This document shows, piece by piece, positions 5,749-7,860 of a stretch of 7,860 nt of DNA (the first letter of the stretch is position 1; the number at the start of each line of letters is the position of its first letter). The translations under genes were made by a program, and so were the position numbers. Location of the stretch: NCBI GenBank assembly GCA_046756405.1, contig JBHHWH010000098.1:1-7860 (forward strand). Reading direction: 5' to 3'. This stretch comes from JBHHWH01 sp046756405 (lineage in GTDB: Bacteria; Actinomycetota; Acidimicrobiia; Spongiisociales; ZC4RG35). Below the pieces are notes generated by a model that worked only from the letters and a program-made list of their open reading frames with translations, did not search any database and had not been told where the DNA came from.

Positions 5749-6717
5749 TTAACCGCCGAGCACCACGACCAGGAGCCGGCCGGTGGGTCCGTCGATGACC
5801 GCCACGCCTGCCCGGTCGTAGTTCGGCTCGGTCATCTCGGCGAGACCGGATTCGGAGGCGAGGATTCCGTCCAGAGCCCCCCGCGCCGTACCGGCGAGGG
5901 CTATCGCCTCCCCGCTGAACGCCAGCCTCGCTCCGGCCGCCTCCAGGGCGTCAGCGACCGTGACCCCCGGCGGTGTCTCCCGGCTCAGCCGTCCCGAGGT
6001 GTACATGGTCCAGGCCCGTTCCTCTGCCACCCGAGCCAGCACCTCCGCCGATTCGAGAGCACGCAAACCCTCCCCGGCACGGAACTCGTTGATCAAAGTC
6101 AGCACCTCTCGTGCCTCATCGCCCCTCGCCACCAGCTCGTCGGCCTCCGCCGGCGGGATCTCCAACACCTCGTCTCCTTCGGGAACCGCTCTCGGCGTGC
6201 CGAACAGACCCCTGATCGTGGCCAGGGAACCCATCACGTCATCTCCGGTGAGACGTCTGAACATGCGCTGGGGCAGGGCATCGTCGCCAGCTATCGACTC
6301 GACGACCACCGACTCGTTGATCGCCGTCACCCACTTGTCCGGCAAGGGGGCGGCTCCGGCGACGCTGACCAACACCAGCACCAGGACAACGCCCCAACCG
6401 ACCGCCACCGCGGCTCCCCCAAGCCGGTTGGCGATGTTGAGCCCGGGGAGACGCATCAGCTTGGAGAGATAGTGGGACAGCACACCGAGGGTGGCACCGA
6501 AGAGAATGAAGAGGGCGACACCGGCACCGATACGGGCAGCCTCGGGAGAGACCCCAAAGCTTTCGGTCAGGAAGTCACCGACGGGCCGACTCAACGAAAA
6601 GGCGACCCAGATTCCAGCCACCAGACCGACCAGATCCAGCACCTCGCGCACTAGACCCCGGAGCCAACCGCGCACCACAAGGGCGGCGAGGAATAGGCCA
6701 AGGATGAAGTCGATCAA
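5749..6717 (-). CDS. CvpA-like membrane protein fused to a degenerate CAP (SCP/PR1) domain
   Basis: The 322-residue protein has two parts. Residues 1-122 form a CvpA-type module of about four hydrophobic helices: an IDFILGLFLAALVVRGWLRGL start, LVGLVAGIWVAF, a helix around 64-82, and NRLGGAAVAVGWGVVLVLVLV at 97-117, which is the family hallmark. After a linker (about 123-200), residues 203-321 match a CAP domain: LTLINEFRAGEGLRALE, AEERAWTMYTSGRLS, a GEAIA box at 269-273 where GEN(I/L)A is usual, and YDRAGVAVID near the end. Both histidines that normally line the CAP cleft are missing (SR for SH at 245-246, SGL for SGH at 290-292), so metal binding is doubtful and a binding role is more likely. 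CvpA proteins fused to extracytoplasmic domains occur in actinobacteria (for example the serine protease MarP). The start is TTG at 6717, four bases after the upstream stop, with AAGG five bases before it. Probable operon with AlaX. Confidence 0.85.
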   Translation of the reverse strand: MIDFILGLFLAALVVRGWLRGLVREVLDLVGLVAGIWVAFSLSRPVGDFLTESFGVSPEAARIGAGVALFILFGATLGVLSHYLSKLMRLPGLNIANRLGGAAVAVGWGVVLVLVLVSVAGAAPLPDKWVTAINESVVVESIAGDDALPQRMFRRLTGDDVMGSLATIRGLFGTPRAVPEGDEVLEIPPAEADELVARGDEAREVLTLINEFRAGEGLRALESAEVLARVAEERAWTMYTSGRLSRETPPGVTVADALEAAGARLAFSGEAIALAGTARGALDGILASESGLAEMTEPNYDRAGVAVIDGPTGRLLVVVLGG

Positions 6718-6721
6718 CGCC

Positions 6722-7474
6722 TTACCCGATTTCCTCGGGATCGGCCTGCACCAGCCTGATCCGCATTCGCTTGTTGGCCTTCCCCTTGGACTCGGTCTTC
6801 ACCACCTCCACCCGGCCCACCTCCAGGGTGGAGGCGACATGGGTACCTCCGTCGGCTTGCCGGTCCAGACCCACGATGTCCACCACCCTGATCTCGGGAA
6901 CCCATTCGGGGATCAGGTTGACTTTGGTGCGGATCAGGTCGGGATCTTTGAGGGCCTCCTCGCGGGCCATGATGATGATCTCGGTGGGGTAGCCCTTGAC
7001 CAGCTCCTCGTTGAGCTTTCGCTCCACCTCCCTGCCGAATTCGACCGAGATCGCATCTAGTTCGAAGTCCATCCGGGCCTCCCCCGGGCTCATGTTCCCC
7101 CCGGTGACCTTGGCCCCGAAGTCCCTGTATACGACACCGGAGAGGGCATGGAGGGCGGTGTGGGTTCGCATCGTCAGATAGCGGCGCCCCCAGTCGATGG
7201 TGCCGAGGACGGGTGTGCCCGGATCGGGGAGCTGCGAGTCCTCGGCGACGACGTGGCAAGGCCTTCCCTCGCGGCGCACCGTGTCGACCACCTCCACCGA
7301 CCCGCCGTCCCAGACGATCACTCCAACGTCGCCGGGCTGGCCTCCGCCGCGGGCGTAGAAGACGGTGCGGTCCAGGAAGAGACCCTCGCCGGTGACTTCG
7401 GTGACGTTGCCCTCGGCTTGCCAGAGATAGGAGTCCTTCGGCGCTAACTCTTCTGTCGGTCCCGATCCGGCCAT
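6722..7474 (-). CDS. AlaX-type alanyl-tRNA editing protein
   Basis: A stand-alone homologue of the AlaRS editing domain, which in this family hydrolyses mischarged Ser-tRNA(Ala) (sometimes Gly-tRNA(Ala)) in the cytoplasm. The 250-residue protein carries the expected motifs: FYARGGGQPGD (39-49; FYPxGGGQPxD in most members), the zinc-site HxxxH as HTALH (105-109), a glycine-rich GGNMSPGEARMDF region, and DGGTHVASTLEVG (208-220) where most members have CGGTHV. The first residue of that motif is Asp instead of the zinc-ligand Cys; the His of the motif is retained (H212). The size is that of medium AlaX proteins and there is no synthetase domain, so this is not a piece of alaS. The start is ATG at 7474: AGGA lies five bases upstream and homology begins shortly after it. 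In-frame starts further upstream would run through the preceding MBL gene and the junction. It sits 13 nt after an MBL-fold stop codon and 4 nt before the CvpA-CAP gene. Confidence 0.92.
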   Translation of the reverse strand: MAGSGPTEELAPKDSYLWQAEGNVTEVTGEGLFLDRTVFYARGGGQPGDVGVIVWDGGSVEVVDTVRREGRPCHVVAEDSQLPDPGTPVLGTIDWGRRYLTMRTHTALHALSGVVYRDFGAKVTGGNMSPGEARMDFELDAISVEFGREVERKLNEELVKGYPTEIIIMAREEALKDPDLIRTKVNLIPEWVPEIRVVDIVGLDRQADGGTHVASTLEVGRVEVVKTESKGKANKRMRIRLVQADPEEIG

Positions 7475-7479
7475 CACCG

Positions 7480-7483
7480 TCCT
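7480..7483 (-). promoter_or_regulatory. Ribosome binding site of the AlaX gene
   Basis: Reads AGGA on the minus strand, five bases before the ATG at 7474 and inside the 13-base gap after the upstream MBL stop codon. It decides the AlaX start against longer in-frame alternatives. Confidence 0.6.
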
Positions 7484-7487
7484 GAGC

Positions 7488-7598
7488 CTATCGGGCCGTG
7501 GAGTCGTCGGGAGGAAAGGCAGGCCCGTGGCCGGGAATGATCGTCGTGGCCACCACGAGTACACGCTCCCGGCCCCCGTGAAGGGCCACGGGGTCGGT
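7488..7598 (-). pseudogene. C-terminal remnant of an MBL-fold metallo-hydrolase, cut at the 7590 junction
   Basis: Thirty-six codons ending in TAG at 7490-7488 encode a typical end of a metallo-beta-lactamase-fold hydrolase: TDPVALHGGRERVL, then ATTIIPGHGPAF, then a short PPDDSTAR tail. The (I/V)IPGHGPAF segment carries the late conserved His of the fold. The stop lies 13 nt before the AlaX start with a ribosome binding site in between, so this was or is the gene upstream of AlaX in the same operon. Beyond about 7590-7598 the match stops and the DNA instead encodes an unrelated gene on the opposite strand. The upstream catalytic HxHxDH motif is not present in the window. It is either a gene truncated by rearrangement or an intact gene interrupted by an assembly join; the type given here covers both. 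Confidence 0.72.
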
Positions 7599-7603
7599 GG
7601 CCC
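7583..7603. repeat. Perfect 7-bp inverted repeat at the gene-switch junction
   Basis: GGGCCAC (7583-7589) and GTGGCCC (7597-7603) flank a 7-base spacer and would form a GC-rich hairpin. The repeat sits exactly where homology switches from the minus-strand MBL gene to the plus-strand nucleotidyltransferase. There is no T-run after either arm, so a Rho-independent terminator is unlikely. A foldback or short-homology join is the more natural reading. Confidence 0.7.
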
Positions 7604-7860
7604 GGGGCACCGCCGACGCGGAGTCCGACATCGACACACTGGTGTACCTGCACGCGCCCTGCTCGAAGGGCCGGTTCGAGTCGGAGTGCCAGCGCGCGCG
7701 GGCGAGCGGCGGCGGCTACCACAACGGCTCGCCCCGGGCGGGGTTCGCCGTCTACCACATCGTCGAGGGCGTCAAGTGCGACTTCGCCTTCTCGCCGGTG
7801 GCGCGCGTCGAGGAGCTGCTCGACGAGGTGCTCCTGCAGCGCGACACCGATCCGGTGAAG
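7586..7860 (+). CDS. Nucleotidyltransferase-domain protein, N-terminus missing and 3' end beyond window
   Basis: The frame reads ATGSVARGTADAESDIDTLV (from 7585), the signature of MJ0435-like/NTP_transf_2 nucleotidyltransferases: GSxARG plus the metal-binding SDID aspartates. It then gives YHIVEGVKCDFAFSP, which supplies the third strand with a CDF aspartate, and a helical VEELLDEVLLQRDTDPVK to the window edge. Members transfer a nucleotide to a protein, antibiotic or RNA; the target is unknown here. The usual 20 or more residues before GSxARG are absent. The same frame has TGA at 7579-7581, and the only start after it, GTG at 7597, would discard the GS motif. The 5' end is therefore lost or lies on other DNA, and no coding start is claimed. 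GC content (about 72% over 7601-7860 by hand count) and heavy GCG/CGC use differ from the rest of the window, which agrees with foreign or misjoined sequence. Confidence 0.78.

Noticed and set aside
5686..6654. Plus-strand 322-codon open frame opposite the CvpA-CAP gene
   Set aside because: It overlaps the end of the transporter gene and is antisense to a protein with convincing membrane helices and a CAP domain; its Gln/His/Asp-rich composition is typical of an antisense frame.
7537..7581. Short plus-strand frame ATG 7537 to TGA 7579 as a leader of the nucleotidyltransferase
   Set aside because: Its 14 codons overlap the MBL tail antisense, have no nucleotidyltransferase similarity and end before the GSxARG motif.
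7583..7603. Hairpin as an intrinsic terminator
   Set aside because: No U-tract follows on either strand, and it lies inside coding homology on both sides.
7475..7639. Longer AlaX start up to 7639
   Set aside because: The added residues are Arg/Pro-rich with no AlaX similarity, cross the MBL stop codon region and the junction, and ATG 7474 has its own ribosome binding site.
1..7860. CRISPR arrays, tRNA or rRNA genes, insertion sequences, phage genes
   Set aside because: I saw no spaced direct repeats, cloverleaf-like or conserved rRNA segments, transposase motifs or terminal inverted repeats in the window.

Overview
The window looks like chromosomal DNA from a high-GC bacterium. I counted several lines at roughly 60-67% GC. 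Genes are packed with almost no intergenic space, stop and start codons often overlap (ATGA, GTGA), and GTG/TTG starts are common. A WS/DGAT wax ester/triacylglycerol synthase, followed by a small protein of a type I associate with actinobacteria, points to Actinomycetota, perhaps a deep class such as Acidimicrobiia. That placement is an inference; no rRNA or other phylogenetic marker is present.

Layout: (1) Bases 1-2944, minus strand: a compatible-solute operon in the order mpgS (GT55 mannosyl-3-phosphoglycerate synthase), mpgP (HAD phosphatase), mgs (GT78 mannosylglycerate synthase, running off the left edge). It encodes both known routes to mannosylglycerate: the two-step route through mannosyl-3-phosphoglycerate and the one-step route from GDP-mannose and D-glycerate. 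(2) Bases 2945-3052: a 108-bp divergent intergenic region. (3) Bases 3053-5747, plus strand: three genes coupled by 4-nt overlaps, namely a WS/DGAT acyltransferase, a 130-residue uncharacterised protein and a 10-TM EamA/DMT transporter. (4) Bases 5749-7598, minus strand, convergent with block 3 with one base between the stop codons: the tail of an MBL-fold hydrolase, then an AlaX-type alanyl-tRNA editing protein, then a CvpA-like membrane protein fused to a degenerate CAP domain. (5) About 7583-7860: an abrupt change to about 72% GC DNA encoding, on the plus strand, a nucleotidyltransferase that lacks its N-terminus.

The most notable content is the three-gene locus carrying both mannosylglycerate pathways. 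The GT78 protein keeps every key residue I can recall from the Rhodothermus marinus enzyme at ungapped spacing. The MpgS has a C-terminal tail, a feature I also recall for R. marinus MpgS. The second notable point is the junction near 7590. Two unrelated genes on opposite strands are both cut there, on a perfect 7-bp inverted repeat, which suggests a rearrangement or an assembly chimera. The last ~270 bases should therefore not be assumed to belong to the same genome.
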